The position numbers were made by a program, and so were the translations under genes. DNA of 64,000 bases from Candidatus Eisenbacteria bacterium (GTDB lineage Bacteria; Desulfobacterota; Binatia; DP-6), in assembly GCA_035577985.1 (NCBI GenBank), contig DATJZY010000065.1, positions 17,019 to 81,018 of the forward strand, read 5' to 3'. The notes beneath the pieces were generated by a model. That model ran no database searches. It was not told the origin of the DNA and was given only the letters and a program-made list of their open reading frames with translations. Positions 1-8,758 of this stretch are shown one piece after another (positions within the stretch are counted from its first letter, which is position 1; each line of letters starts with the position of its first letter).

Positions 1-774
1 ATCATCGCGACGCGGCGGCGGCAGCTCGATGCGCCACGCGCGCGCGTCCTCCGGGCCCGGACCGACCAGGACGTCGAGCCCGAGGTCCAGGTCGTCGACG
101 CCGCGTGCGAGCGGACCAAAGACGCCGAGGTCGTCCTCGGCGAGTCGTCCCGGCGGGCCCGGGATGTGCCCGCGCCCGGGCACGATGCCCCAGGTCGGCT
201 TGTGACCGTAGACACCGCACCAGCCCGCCGGCGTGCGGATGGAGCCGCCGATGTCGCTCCCGAGCTCGAAGCCCGTGAGCCCCGCTGCGAGTGCCGCCGC
301 CGCGCCGCCCGACGAGCCGCCCGGCGTTCGGCCCACGTTCCAGGGATTGTTCGTCGTGCCGAAGATCGGATTGAACGTCTGCACGTCGCTCGCGAGCGTC
401 GGCACGTTCGTCTTGCCGAAGATCACGGCGCCCGCGGCGCGCAGGCGGGCGACCGCCTCCGCATCGCGCTCGGGGACGTGGGTCGCGATCTCGCTCCAGC
501 CGCACGTGGTGCGCATGCCGGCCGTTTCGTAGGTGTCCTTGATGGTCATCGGCACGCCGTGGAGCGGTCCCCACGTCTCGCCGCGCGCGAGCGCCGCGTC
601 GGCCTCGTCGGCGCGCCGGCGCGCGCGCTCGACGTCGAGTGTCACGACGGCATTGAGGCCCGGGTTCATCCGTTCGATGCGACCGAGGTAGTGATCCAGC
701 AGCTCACGGCAGCCGATCTCGCGCCCTCGGAGCGCCGCCGCGAGCGCCGTCGTCGAGCGATGCGCGATGTCCAT
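1..774 (-). CDS. Amidase signature family hydrolase (3' end cut off by window edge)
   Basis: The minus-strand frame starts at ATG 774 and is still open at base 1, giving 258 N-terminal residues of an enzyme family usually about 450-500 long. It carries the amidase signature catalytic set: Lys79 in MTIKD, Ser154 in the PGGSSGGAAAA stretch and the nucleophile Ser178 in GSDIGGSIR. The family hydrolyses amide bonds, including GatA-type glutamine amidotransferases and general amidases. There is no GatB or GatC gene beside it, so a stand-alone cytoplasmic amidase is more likely than tRNA amidation. It lies 38 bases downstream of the zinc dehydrogenase on the same strand and may share its transcript. 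Substrate cannot be told from the sequence. Confidence 0.9.
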   Translation of the reverse strand, partial: MDIAHRSTTALAAALRGREIGCRELLDHYLGRIERMNPGLNAVVTLDVERARRRADEADAALARGETWGPLHGVPMTIKDTYETAGMRTTCGWSEIATHVPERDAEAVARLRAAGAVIFGKTNVPTLASDVQTFNPIFGTTNNPWNVGRTPGGSSGGAAAALAAGLTGFELGSDIGGSIRTPAGWCGVYGHKPTWGIVPGRGHIPGPPGRLAEDDLGVFGPLARGVDDLDLGLDVLVGPGPEDARAWRIELPPPRRDD

Positions 775-812
775 CACCGAGCAGTGTCACGCGGGGTGGG
801 CGAGAGCAAGGC

Positions 813-2189
813 TCACGCGAGGAGCGTCGCCTCGGGGTGCGTGACGACGACCTTGATGGCGGATGGGTGCGCGGCGGTGGCGAACGCGTCGGCGAGTCGC
901 GAAGATGCCATGACGTTCGAGACGAGACGCGGCGCGAGATCCGTTCCGACGTCGGGCAGTACGTCGAGCGCGGTGGCGAAGTCGCCGCACCGCGACGTCG
1001 TGACGGAGATGCCGCGATCCAGCACGGCCGCCGTGAGCGCATCGCGTGTCTGTCCCGTGTCGGCGAGCACGACGACGCCGCGCGGGCGGACGAGACCGCG
1101 CTCGCGATCGGCGCGGGGACGGACGGCGGCATCGACCTCGGCGAGCGATCCCGCGACGACGACGTCGGCGCCGCCGAGCGGGAGCGCCGGCGCCTCGCGC
1201 TCGGACAGGAGTCGCAGTCCTGCGGGCCGGAGGTCGCGCGGCGCACCCGGCAACACCACGGCCGTCGCCAGCCGCGGGCCGTCGAACGGCGCGGCGAGAT
1301 CGTCCCGTAGCGGCACCAGCGCGATCTCGTCGACGACCATGGCCGTCGCATGCGCGAGGCCGCACGACGGCTCGCCGCACGTGGTCTTCAAGTGCACCTC
1401 GCCGGACGCGAGCGCGAGCGCCCGCGCGAAGCCGGCCGGGCTCCCCGTCGTGTCGACGACGACGTCGGCGATCGGCTCGTGGAGCGCATCGGGATCGCGC
1501 GCGTCATCGGCGCCGCACGCGGTCGCGAGCGCCCGCAGCTCGGGGCGCCGGGCGAGCGCGAGGATCTCGTAGCCCGCGCCCGCCCGCCTGCGCCAGGCGG
1601 CGAGCGCGGCCACGACGAGGGACCCGAGGCGCCGCGGACCCAGCACCGCGATGCGCCGTCGCGGCACGCGCGTCGCCATCCGCACGGCGGCGAGGGCCGC
1701 CGCGAACGGCTCGACGAGCGTCGCGGTCAGTGGATCGATGGCCGGTGGCACGGCGTGGATCGCGGCGCGCGGCGCGAGGATCCACGGCGAGAAGCCGCCC
1801 GGGAGATCGTGGATGCCGAGGACGCGGCGGTCGGGACAGTGCGAGCCCATCTCGAGCCCGCACCAGGGGCAGTCGGTCACGAGACCGCGCGCCGCGTGCG
1901 ACGCGTTGATCTCCACGACCACGGGACGGCCGCCGTCGCCGAGGGCGACGACTTCGTGCCCCGTCACCTGCGGCAGCGGGAACGGCAGGTGCCGTCGCGC
2001 GAGGTCGGTCGCGCACACGCCGCAATGGCTCGCGCGCAGGACCCGGTAGCCGGGACCGAAGTCGAGATGGGGTGCGCCGTCGCGCCGGATCCGCCAGCCG
2101 GTCGCCTCCGCGCCCTCGATCTCGTAGCGGGCCGGACGCAGCGCGCCGTCGGCGTGATACTCCTGCGCGACGAAGGCGACGCCGTCCAT
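813..2189 (-). CDS. Zinc-containing medium-chain alcohol dehydrogenase-like protein
   Basis: This 458-residue protein has the GroES-like and Rossmann layout of medium-chain dehydrogenases. The catalytic zinc site is visible as CGVCATD (Cys59) and GHE (His78), with a VEPFA motif near residue 158. The structural zinc loop is reduced: cysteines at about 107, 110 and 118 are present, but the usual fourth one is missing. The Rossmann glycine motif is degenerate (VLGPRRLGSL rather than GxGxxG), so cofactor binding may be unusual. At 458 residues it is longer than the typical 350-residue enzyme, with an extended C-terminal part. It probably oxidises or reduces an alcohol or polyol with NAD(P). The product and pathway are unknown. 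Confidence 0.8.
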   Translation of the reverse strand: MDGVAFVAQEYHADGALRPARYEIEGAEATGWRIRRDGAPHLDFGPGYRVLRASHCGVCATDLARRHLPFPLPQVTGHEVVALGDGGRPVVVEINASHAARGLVTDCPWCGLEMGSHCPDRRVLGIHDLPGGFSPWILAPRAAIHAVPPAIDPLTATLVEPFAAALAAVRMATRVPRRRIAVLGPRRLGSLVVAALAAWRRRAGAGYEILALARRPELRALATACGADDARDPDALHEPIADVVVDTTGSPAGFARALALASGEVHLKTTCGEPSCGLAHATAMVVDEIALVPLRDDLAAPFDGPRLATAVVLPGAPRDLRPAGLRLLSEREAPALPLGGADVVVAGSLAEVDAAVRPRADRERGLVRPRGVVVLADTGQTRDALTAAVLDRGISVTTSRCGDFATALDVLPDVGTDLAPRLVSNVMASSRLADAFATAAHPSAIKVVVTHPEATLLA

Positions 2190-2234
2190 GCGTCCCCAGC
2201 CTTGCCACCCGGCGGCGCCGGGCGCCAGCCGGCG

Positions 2235-2660
2235 CTACCGGCTCGGCTGCGATCGGCCGGCGCGCTCGCGGAACGCGAAGAGGATCATCAGCGCCGGATA
2301 CAGCAGGAGCATCGCGTAGAGCGCCCGCGGACGGCTCGCGAGGCGCGGCTCGAACTCGAGCAGGCGTCCCGCGTGATCGATCGCGTAGATGGCCCCGAGC
2401 GCGGCGAGCCCCATCACCACCACCAGGGTCTGGATGGCCGGGTAGGGCGCGATGCGATGGCGCTGGCTCCAGAGACCGAGGGCGATGGCGTTCGAGACGA
2501 GGAAGCAGGCGAGCAGCATGCGGGCGAGCGCGGGCTCTTCGAAGATGAACAGCCCTGCCGAGATGAGGATCCACAGCGTGCTGCCGAGCTGCGCGCCGAT
2601 CCACCCTCCGGCGTTCCACTGAAAGCTGCCGCGGCCGACCGTTGGTTCGGTTGCGTCCAT
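2235..2660 (-). CDS. Hypothetical four-helix membrane protein
   Basis: The 141-residue product has four hydrophobic segments (about residues 23-42, 47-63, 75-93 and 115-130) separated by short charged loops, and no signal peptide or catalytic motif. I do not recognise the family. It is a small integral inner-membrane protein, 45 bases upstream of the zinc dehydrogenase on the same strand, so the two may be co-transcribed. The hydrophobic pattern and the lack of a better frame support it as a real gene. The function is unknown. Confidence 0.65.
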   Translation of the reverse strand: MDATEPTVGRGSFQWNAGGWIGAQLGSTLWILISAGLFIFEEPALARMLLACFLVSNAIALGLWSQRHRIAPYPAIQTLVVVMGLAALGAIYAIDHAGRLLEFEPRLASRPRALYAMLLLYPALMILFAFRERAGRSQPSR

Positions 2661-2719
2661 CGTGGCCTCCCGCTCCCACGAGTCTGCGCGGCGGCGAGTC
2701 GATTCTCAAACAGGCGGTG

Positions 2720-4021
2720 TCAGGTTCTCGTCCCGTCGGTCATGCCGAGGGCCTCGGCGAGGTAGGGCAGCGCGGCCTCGTTCAGCTGGAGCTGCGGATC
2801 GAGCCGCTTGCCGAGGCCCTCCGCGGTCATGAGGGCCAGGTTCACCATCGTCATGTGGCTGCGGGCCTGGATGCGGTGGCGGCGCAGGATGTCGAACAGA
2901 CGGCCGATCTCGAGCGTGATCTGCACGTTGCCGAGTCCGCGCTTGTGCACCTGACGGACGTACTCCGCCATCTCGCGCTCGTAGACGCCGTAGTCGGCGA
3001 CGTCCTTGTGCGGTGCGCTGTCGTAGAACAGGCGCGCGACCGTCGCGCCGTCGCCGACCGCGAACGAGTACAGGAGCGCGGCGCTGGTGAGGCGATCCGC
3101 GTCCTCGAGCGTGCCGATGAGCCCCAGGTCGAGGAAGACGACGCGGCCAGGCGGCAGGAAGCGGAGATTCCCCTGGTGGAGGTCGGCGTGGACGAAGCCG
3201 TGCGAGAAGATCATGCGGCAGACGGCGCGCATCCCGGCGTCGACGATGCGGCGCACGTCGAGGCCGCGCGCCTCGAGCTCGTCCTCGCGCACGCCCTCCA
3301 CGAACTCCATGGTGAGCACGGCGTCCGAGCACGCCTCGGGGACGAGGCGCGGGAAATGGATGTCGCCGTCGCCGGCGAAGTTCGCCGTGAAGCGGCGGTT
3401 GTTCTCGGCCTCGTGCTCGAGGTGGATCTGATCCTCGACGGCGTTGCAGAAGGCCTCGAAGGCACCGGCGAGCGAGACGAGACGCAGGGACGGGACCGCG
3501 CGCTCGAGCGCACGCCCGACGAAGAGCAGGATCGAGCGGTCGAGCCGGACCCTTTCGAGGACGTCGGGGCGCCACACCTTCACGGCGACGGTCTCGCCGC
3601 TCGCGCGCCAGATCGCCCGGTGCACCTGCGCGACCGACGCCGCCGCCACCGGCTCGGGGTCGAAGCGGGCGAAGAGCTCCTCGAGCGGCCGGCCGAGATC
3701 GTGCTCGATCGTGCGGCGGACGTCGTCGAACGGGAACGGCGGCACCTGATCGCGGAGCTGCGCCAGCTCGTCGACGAGCGCGCGCGGCAGGAGATCGGCG
3801 CGCGTGGAGGCGATCTGCCCGACCTTGATGAACGTCGCGCCGAGCCGTGTCGAGGCCGCGACGAGCGCGCGGCCGAGCGCACGCGCCAGGCGGTCGCCGG
3901 GCGCGCGGCGCAGGGCCCAGGCCTCGCGCACGAAGACGCGCGAGCCGCGCGCCAGCGCGCCCGTCATCTGGAAGCTGCGCACGACGATGCGCCGGCGGCG
4001 GATCGGAGTGGGGGCATTCAC
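2720..4021 (-). CDS. ABC1/UbiB-family atypical kinase
   Basis: The 433-residue product has the landmarks of the UbiB/ADCK/AarF fold in order: a KVGQ motif (KVGQIAST), an Ala-rich nucleotide loop (AAASVAQVH), the catalytic lysine in VAVK, HADLHQGN as the catalytic loop and VFLDLG as the DFG equivalent. These proteins are ATP-binding kinase-like enzymes linked to ubiquinone and isoprenoid-lipid metabolism at the inner membrane. There is no C-terminal transmembrane pair, unlike E. coli UbiB. The GTG at 4021 is chosen because homology-like sequence begins near it. An ATG at 3967 is the alternative, and neither has a strong ribosome site. It is divergent from the acyl-CoA ligase across 88 bases. 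Confidence 0.88.
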   Translation of the reverse strand: MNAPTPIRRRRIVVRSFQMTGALARGSRVFVREAWALRRAPGDRLARALGRALVAASTRLGATFIKVGQIASTRADLLPRALVDELAQLRDQVPPFPFDDVRRTIEHDLGRPLEELFARFDPEPVAAASVAQVHRAIWRASGETVAVKVWRPDVLERVRLDRSILLFVGRALERAVPSLRLVSLAGAFEAFCNAVEDQIHLEHEAENNRRFTANFAGDGDIHFPRLVPEACSDAVLTMEFVEGVREDELEARGLDVRRIVDAGMRAVCRMIFSHGFVHADLHQGNLRFLPPGRVVFLDLGLIGTLEDADRLTSAALLYSFAVGDGATVARLFYDSAPHKDVADYGVYEREMAEYVRQVHKRGLGNVQITLEIGRLFDILRRHRIQARSHMTMVNLALMTAEGLGKRLDPQLQLNEAALPYLAEALGMTDGTRT

Positions 4022-4109
4022 GAACGCGCGAGTTTGACCGAAGGGGCGAGGGCGGGCTAGGCCCGCCCGTGATGCAGGAGCTGTGTGAGACCCTGAGGCC
4101 GCCGCGGGA

Positions 4110-5738
4110 GTGAGCGTGCGGCCGTTCGCGCCCTGGGTGTGGCGCATTCCGGAGCGTTTCAACATCGGCGTCGCGTGCACGGATGCGCACGTCGATACGC
4201 CGCGTGCCGATCGTCCGGCGGTCGTGGTCGACGACGATCGGACGGGCGCCGGCGTCGTCACCTTTCGCGAGCTGGCGGAGCGCACCAGCCGCTTCGCGGA
4301 GGTCCTGGGGGAGCTCGGTGTACAGGCCGGCGATCGGGTGCTCATCCGTCTCCCGAACTGCCTCGCGTACTCGACGGCGTTCCTGGGCGCCATGAAGCGC
4401 GGTGCCGTCCCCGTCCCGACCTCGACGCTGCTCACGGCCGACGAGGTGCAGTACCTCGCGGCCGACTCCGGCGCGGTCGCGATGGTGACCGATCGCGCGA
4501 CCTGGGACGCGATGCGCGAGTCGCTCGAGCGCGAGGCCGCGCTGCGCGACGTGCTGCTCGTGGACGCACCCGGCGCCGCGCCGGCCGCCCGGCTCGCCGT
4601 GCACGACCTCGGGGTGCGGCTCGCCGCCGTCACGAGGTGGGCCGATGCGCATCCGACGCGCGCCGACGATCCCGCCTATCTCGTCTACACGTCGGGGACG
4701 ACGGGCTACCCGAAGGGCGTGCTGCACGCGCATCGCGCGCTCCTCGGGCGGCAGCCGTCGTCCGAGTACTGGTTCGACTTCGACCCGGCCGGCGACCGCG
4801 TGCTGCATGCGGGGAAGTACAACTGGACCTACGTCCTCGGGACCGGACTCATGGACCCGCTCTATCGCGGGCACACGGCGATCGTCTGCGAGGGCGCGAT
4901 GGAGGCCGCGCGCTGGCCGCAGCGCATCGCGCGGCACCAGGCCACGATCTTCATCGCCGTGCCCACGATCTACCGCCAGATCCTGCAGAAGACGACGTTC
5001 GTCGGACCCGACGTGCCGACGCTGCGACACTGCATGAGCGCGGGGGAGCAACTGCCGGCGGAGGTGCTCGACGAATGGCGGGCGCGTTTCGGGCTCGACA
5101 TCTACGAGGGCCTCGGCATGACCGAGTGCTCGTACTACCTGTGCCAGACGAAGAGCCGCCCGATCCGTCCCGGCTCGGCCGGTTTCGCGCAGCCGGGGCA
5201 CGACGTCCGGCTGCTCGATCCGGGCACCTTCGTCGACGTGCCCGAGGGTACCGAAGGCATGCTGTGCATTCCGCGCGACGATCCGGGCCTCATGTTGCGC
5301 TACTGGAACCAGCCCGAGGAGACGGCACGCTGCTTTTCGGGCGAGTGGTTCCTCACCGGCGACTACGCACGGCGGGACGCCGACGGCTACCTCTGGTTCC
5401 TCGGCCGCAAGGACGATCTCATCAACACGTTCGGCTATCGGGTGTCGCCCTACGAGGTCGAGCGCGTGCTGAAGGGCCATCCCGACGTGGGCGAGGTGGC
5501 GGCCGTCGGCGAGGAGGTGGGCGCCGGGAAGATTCTCGTCGTCGCGTACGTCGTCCCGCGCGCGTCGGGAGCGATCACCGCGGACGCCGTGCTCGCCTAT
5601 GCACGCGAGCACCTCGCCTCGTACAAGGCGCCGCGCATCGTGTACCTGGTCGACGACTTTCCGCGCACGCGCAACGGCAAGGTGCTGCGCCGCGCGCTGC
5701 GGCCCGAGCAGGCGCGGGCGAGGGCCGGAGCGGCGTGA
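4110..5738 (+). CDS. AMP-forming acyl-CoA synthetase (benzoate/2-aminobenzoate-CoA ligase-like)
   Basis: The 542-residue protein carries the adenylate-forming enzyme motifs: the phosphate loop YTSGTTGYPKG (residues 193-203), YEGLGMTE, the TGD hinge in FLTGDYARRD, GRKDDLINTFGYRVSP and the catalytic Lys near residue 524 in RTRNGKVLRR. It should activate a carboxylic acid to acyl-AMP and then to the CoA thioester in the cytoplasm. The overall layout resembles benzoate- and aminobenzoate-CoA ligases more than long-chain fatty acid ligases, but substrate assignment is inference. It starts at a GTG right after a GGGAG stretch. A GNAT gene follows 5 bases after its stop, so the two are probably one operon. 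Confidence 0.88.
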   Translation: MSVRPFAPWVWRIPERFNIGVACTDAHVDTPRADRPAVVVDDDRTGAGVVTFRELAERTSRFAEVLGELGVQAGDRVLIRLPNCLAYSTAFLGAMKRGAVPVPTSTLLTADEVQYLAADSGAVAMVTDRATWDAMRESLEREAALRDVLLVDAPGAAPAARLAVHDLGVRLAAVTRWADAHPTRADDPAYLVYTSGTTGYPKGVLHAHRALLGRQPSSEYWFDFDPAGDRVLHAGKYNWTYVLGTGLMDPLYRGHTAIVCEGAMEAARWPQRIARHQATIFIAVPTIYRQILQKTTFVGPDVPTLRHCMSAGEQLPAEVLDEWRARFGLDIYEGLGMTECSYYLCQTKSRPIRPGSAGFAQPGHDVRLLDPGTFVDVPEGTEGMLCIPRDDPGLMLRYWNQPEETARCFSGEWFLTGDYARRDADGYLWFLGRKDDLINTFGYRVSPYEVERVLKGHPDVGEVAAVGEEVGAGKILVVAYVVPRASGAITADAVLAYAREHLASYKAPRIVYLVDDFPRTRNGKVLRRALRPEQARARAGAA

Positions 5739-5743
5739 GGGCC

Positions 5744-6400
5744 ATGGCGACGGCGTTCCGCAGGGCGCGGGCGGCCGATGCCCCGTTCCTCGCCTGGGTC
5801 ATGCTGGAGGCGTCGCGCGGGCACGTCGGCCGGGGCGCGTGGGACGTCTACGTCGACGGCCCCGAGCCACGGGTGCTGGCGCTTCTCGAGCGGCTCGCGG
5901 TGCAGGCGGAGCCGTCGTTCTGTCGCTGGGAGGGATTCCTCGTCGCCGAGGTCGACGGCGTCCCGGCGGCGGCGCTCTGCGGATACGATCCGGGCGCGCC
6001 CGGCATGGCGAACCCCGATCCGGCGATCGTCCGCGCGGTCGTCGACGCGTTCGGGTGGGACGAGCTGCGGCGCCGCGCCGCGGACGCGCGGCTCGATCCC
6101 TTCATCACGTGCGTGAGCGTGCCGCCCCCGGAGACGTGGATCGTCGAGTGGGTGGCGACCCGACCTGGGTTTCGCCGCCGCGGGCTCGTTCGCGACCTCC
6201 TGCAGGCGATCGTCGCCGACGGGCGGCGTCGTGGGTTTCGCCGCTCGCAGATCACGCTGTTCATCGGCAACACGTCCGCCCAGCTCGCCTACGAGCGCGC
6301 CGGCTACCGAGTGATCGACGAGAAGCGCCACCCGGACTTCGCGCGTCTCATGGGTTGCCCGGGACTTGCGCGTATGACGCGCGAGATCGCGCCGCCGTGA
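5744..6400 (+). CDS. GNAT-family N-acetyltransferase
   Basis: The 218-residue product has a GNAT core in its C-terminal half: a beta4-alpha3 acetyl-CoA pyrophosphate loop of R/Q-x-x-G-x-G/A type (RPGFRRRGLVRDLL) followed by the helix and ITLFIGNTSAQLAYERAGY, typical of the alpha4-beta7 tail. It transfers an acetyl group from acetyl-CoA to an amine of unknown identity. The ATG at 5744 is preferred over an in-frame GTG at 5735 that overlaps the previous stop. It directly follows the acyl-CoA ligase, so the two may act on the same substrate or simply share a promoter. The specific substrate is not predictable. Confidence 0.8.
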   Translation: MATAFRRARAADAPFLAWVMLEASRGHVGRGAWDVYVDGPEPRVLALLERLAVQAEPSFCRWEGFLVAEVDGVPAAALCGYDPGAPGMANPDPAIVRAVVDAFGWDELRRRAADARLDPFITCVSVPPPETWIVEWVATRPGFRRRGLVRDLLQAIVADGRRRGFRRSQITLFIGNTSAQLAYERAGYRVIDEKRHPDFARLMGCPGLARMTREIAPP

Positions 6401-6553
6401 TCGGCGGGGCTTCTCGCCACGCATCGCGCCTTCGACGCTGCTCGTCTACGACCATCGGGTGGGTCAAGCCGCGTGCTGCGCGTCTCGCTGTGAGGGCTGT
6501 TCTAGTACTTTGGTCGCGTTGACCGTCTCCAAGGTCGCACATACATCGAAAGC

Positions 6554-7042
6554 ATGAGGATGCATTCCGGATGGATGATGGCGGTTGGGGCGGCGGCGGT
6601 TCTGAACGCAGCTTCGGCCATGGCGGGGCCCGCGACGTCGACCACGACGACGAGCACCACGGCGGCGTCGAGCTCGACCTCGACGACCACGACGACGCTC
6701 CTCGGCGGATGCGCGGTGGAGGCGACCTTCGACTCGATCCTGTGCCGGCTCGACGCGCTGATCGCGGAGGCGCAGACGGCCTCGGATTTGGGACGCCTCA
6801 AGGGTGGAATCGTCGGCTCGGCCCAGAAGGCCAAGAAGCAGTGCGCGAAGGCGGCGATGCTCGGAACGGGGAAGAGCGCCTCGAACCAGGTGAAGAAGTG
6901 CTCGAAGAGCCTGGACACCTTCCGTCACAAGCTCGACTCGAACAACGCGCACAAGATCGTTCCCGAGGCGACGCGCAACCTCTTCCGCGACCAGGCCGCC
7001 CAGCTTCGCACCGACGCGAACAGTCTGCGCGGAACGCTGTAG
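6554..7042 (+). CDS. Secreted protein with Thr/Ser-rich linker, unknown function
   Basis: The 162-residue product begins with a signal peptide (hydrophobic MMAVGAAAVLNAASAMAG, cleavage likely after AMA). A run of about 25 Thr/Ser/Ala residues follows, then a roughly 110-residue Lys/Ala-rich helical domain with four cysteines that could form disulfides. The architecture (signal, O-glycosylation-like linker, small Cys domain) suggests an exported or surface protein. I do not recognise the domain. The stop codon is followed at once by a strong hairpin, which supports the 3' end. It stands alone between a GNAT gene and a convergent glycosyltransferase. A Cys-containing fragment near 56.6 kb has a similar helical feel. 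Confidence 0.7.
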   Translation: MRMHSGWMMAVGAAAVLNAASAMAGPATSTTTTSTTAASSSTSTTTTTLLGGCAVEATFDSILCRLDALIAEAQTASDLGRLKGGIVGSAQKAKKQCAKAAMLGTGKSASNQVKKCSKSLDTFRHKLDSNNAHKIVPEATRNLFRDQAAQLRTDANSLRGTL

Positions 7043-7152
7043 CCGACCCGAGCCACGGCTCGGGTCGGAGTCGGACGCGAGAGCCGTGGCGTTGGTGGAC
7101 CGCGCGACCGGTATGCCGCGGCCGGCGAAGCCGGCGCGGCATGCCGTCACGC
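7043..7152. repeat. Intergenic repeat, copy A (about 110 bases, two hairpins)
   Basis: It begins with a perfect inverted repeat, CCGACCCGAGCC / GGCTCGGGTCGG (7043-7068), directly after the stop of the Thr-rich protein, so this part can act as a terminator. A second small hairpin, GCCGGC-GAA-GCCGGC, follows around 7120-7135, and the unit ends with CCGTCACGC at 7152. The same order of elements recurs at 49240-49350. It occupies nearly the whole gap between two convergent genes. Confidence 0.75.
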
Positions 7153-7171
7153 ATGGCGGCGGGGCAAGAAT

Positions 7172-8758
7172 CTAAGGGGAGCGCGGGGCTGTTGCGTAGA
7201 GGATGTGGTGTCCTCGGGTTTCCCAGGGGTAGACGGTCGTGATCGCCTGGATCTCGGCTACGTGGCGGGGGCTGGTGACGATCCAGAGGAAGGGATGCTG
7301 GGCGAGTTGACGGCGTAGCTGGTTCGGGCGGTTCGCGCGGATGACGGGTCGCGCGAGGTAGAAGAGCATCGAGGCCGCGGTGACCTCGTAGGAGACGATC
7401 GGGGCGGGCGGCGCCGCCTGGATGATCGTCGCCAGCTCCTTCTCGCCGACGACCCGGCTCACGCGGGGCGCAACCGCCGCGTAGAACACGAACGAGCACA
7501 CGACCATGCCTGCGGCGACGCCGAGCACCGCGGCTCGCAGACCGGAGAGGCGCCACAGCAGGAGGAGCGCGAGCGCCAGGAATGGCAGTGTGAACAGCGC
7601 CGGTGCGATCTGCGCGATCACGACGTGCGGCTTGTGGTGGCCGATCCGCAGGGCGATCGCCGGTGCGATCGCGACGGCGGCGACGAGCACGCCGATCCCG
7701 CCGGCGACGAGACGGCGGACCGACGCATGTTCGAGGTGGCGTCGCAGCGTGTAGGCCGTGACCGCAGCGAGCGGGGGAACGGCGGGGAGCACGTAGGTGA
7801 CGAGCTTGCCGTGGGACAGGCTGAAGAAACCGACGATGCCGGCCGCCCAGACGAGGCAGAAACGCGCCGCCTCATTGCCACGCGTCGCGACGACGAGCAG
7901 CGTCGCAGGCAGGACGAGGCTCCACGGGAAGAGCACGAGGAGCACGCCCGGGCCATAGTACCACCAGGGTCCCGCGTGGAACGTCGTCGTGTCCTCGCTG
8001 AAGCGCGCCAGGTGGTGAACCAGGAAGAACTCGCGCAGGTAGTCGGGGTCGAGAACCTGCGCCGTCGCGTACCAGGGCGCGGCGACGGCGACGAAGGCGA
8101 GCAGCGGTCCCGCGTATGCCAGCGGCGAGCGCGGGATCGGACGGCGCGTGAGCAGCGCGAAGACGAGCGGGATGGCGCCGACGAACAGTGGCGCGATCAT
8201 CCCCTTGGTCAGCATGCCGAGCCCGGCGGCCACGGCCGCGACGTAGAGGAGGGAGCGTCGCTCGGGCGCGGCGGTCCACCGCTCCGCCGCCGCCACCCCG
8301 AGCGTCAGCCAGCAGGTGAGCAGCATGTCGAGGCTCCCGTATCGTCCGATCGCGAGGAATCCGGCCGACGTCAGCAGCACGGCCACCGCGAGGCGTGCGG
8401 TGCGCCGGTCCCACACGGCGCGGCACCAGACGAACACGACGGCGAGCGTGCCGAGCGCCGTGAGTGCGGAGACGAGCCGCGCACCGAGCTCGTTCACGCC
8501 GGCCACCCCCAAGGCGAGCGCGGCGAGCCAGTAATAGAGGATCGGCTTGTCGTGGTACGGCTGGAAGTTGTGCTGCGGCAGCAGCTTGCCGCGCCAGGTG
8601 GTGGCGTCGAACAGCTCGCGTGCGATCTCGGAATGGCGTCCCTCGTCGGGATCCCACAAGCCGTAGTGCCCGAGGTTCACGAGCAGGACGACGGCGGCGA
8701 GCGCGAAGAGGCCCCCCGTGAGCCAGCGATCCCGAGCGGCGCGGTCCGGCGGCGTCAC
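7172..8758 (-). CDS. GT39/ArnT-like membrane glycosyltransferase
   Basis: The 528-residue protein has about a dozen membrane helices and the acidic first-loop motif DPDEGRHSE that is diagnostic of the GT-C fold (ArnT/PMT/GT39-GT83). A YHDKPILYYW stretch follows, typical of lipid-linked sugar transferases. Such enzymes take a polyprenyl-phosphate sugar on the periplasmic side and transfer it to lipid A or another surface acceptor. It is the last gene of the operon running from the ECF sigma factor, and its ATG overlaps the preceding ABC exporter stop by 4 bases, implying coupling to export. The sugar and acceptor are unknown. I am confident of the family but not of ArnT activity. Confidence 0.88.
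   Translation of the reverse strand: MTPPDRAARDRWLTGGLFALAAVVLLVNLGHYGLWDPDEGRHSEIARELFDATTWRGKLLPQHNFQPYHDKPILYYWLAALALGVAGVNELGARLVSALTALGTLAVVFVWCRAVWDRRTARLAVAVLLTSAGFLAIGRYGSLDMLLTCWLTLGVAAAERWTAAPERRSLLYVAAVAAGLGMLTKGMIAPLFVGAIPLVFALLTRRPIPRSPLAYAGPLLAFVAVAAPWYATAQVLDPDYLREFFLVHHLARFSEDTTTFHAGPWWYYGPGVLLVLFPWSLVLPATLLVVATRGNEAARFCLVWAAGIVGFFSLSHGKLVTYVLPAVPPLAAVTAYTLRRHLEHASVRRLVAGGIGVLVAAVAIAPAIALRIGHHKPHVVIAQIAPALFTLPFLALALLLLWRLSGLRAAVLGVAAGMVVCSFVFYAAVAPRVSRVVGEKELATIIQAAPPAPIVSYEVTAASMLFYLARPVIRANRPNQLRRQLAQHPFLWIVTSPRHVAEIQAITTVYPWETRGHHILYATAPRSP

Noticed and set aside
2720..4021. Calling the UbiB-like gene ubiB outright
   Set aside because: The family is broad, the C-terminal membrane helices are missing and no ubiquinone genes are nearby, so only the family name is justified.
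6640..6705. ACG/ACC-rich repeat in the Thr-rich protein gene as a tandem-repeat locus
   Set aside because: It simply encodes the Thr/Ser linker with mixed codons. There is no exact unit repeated.
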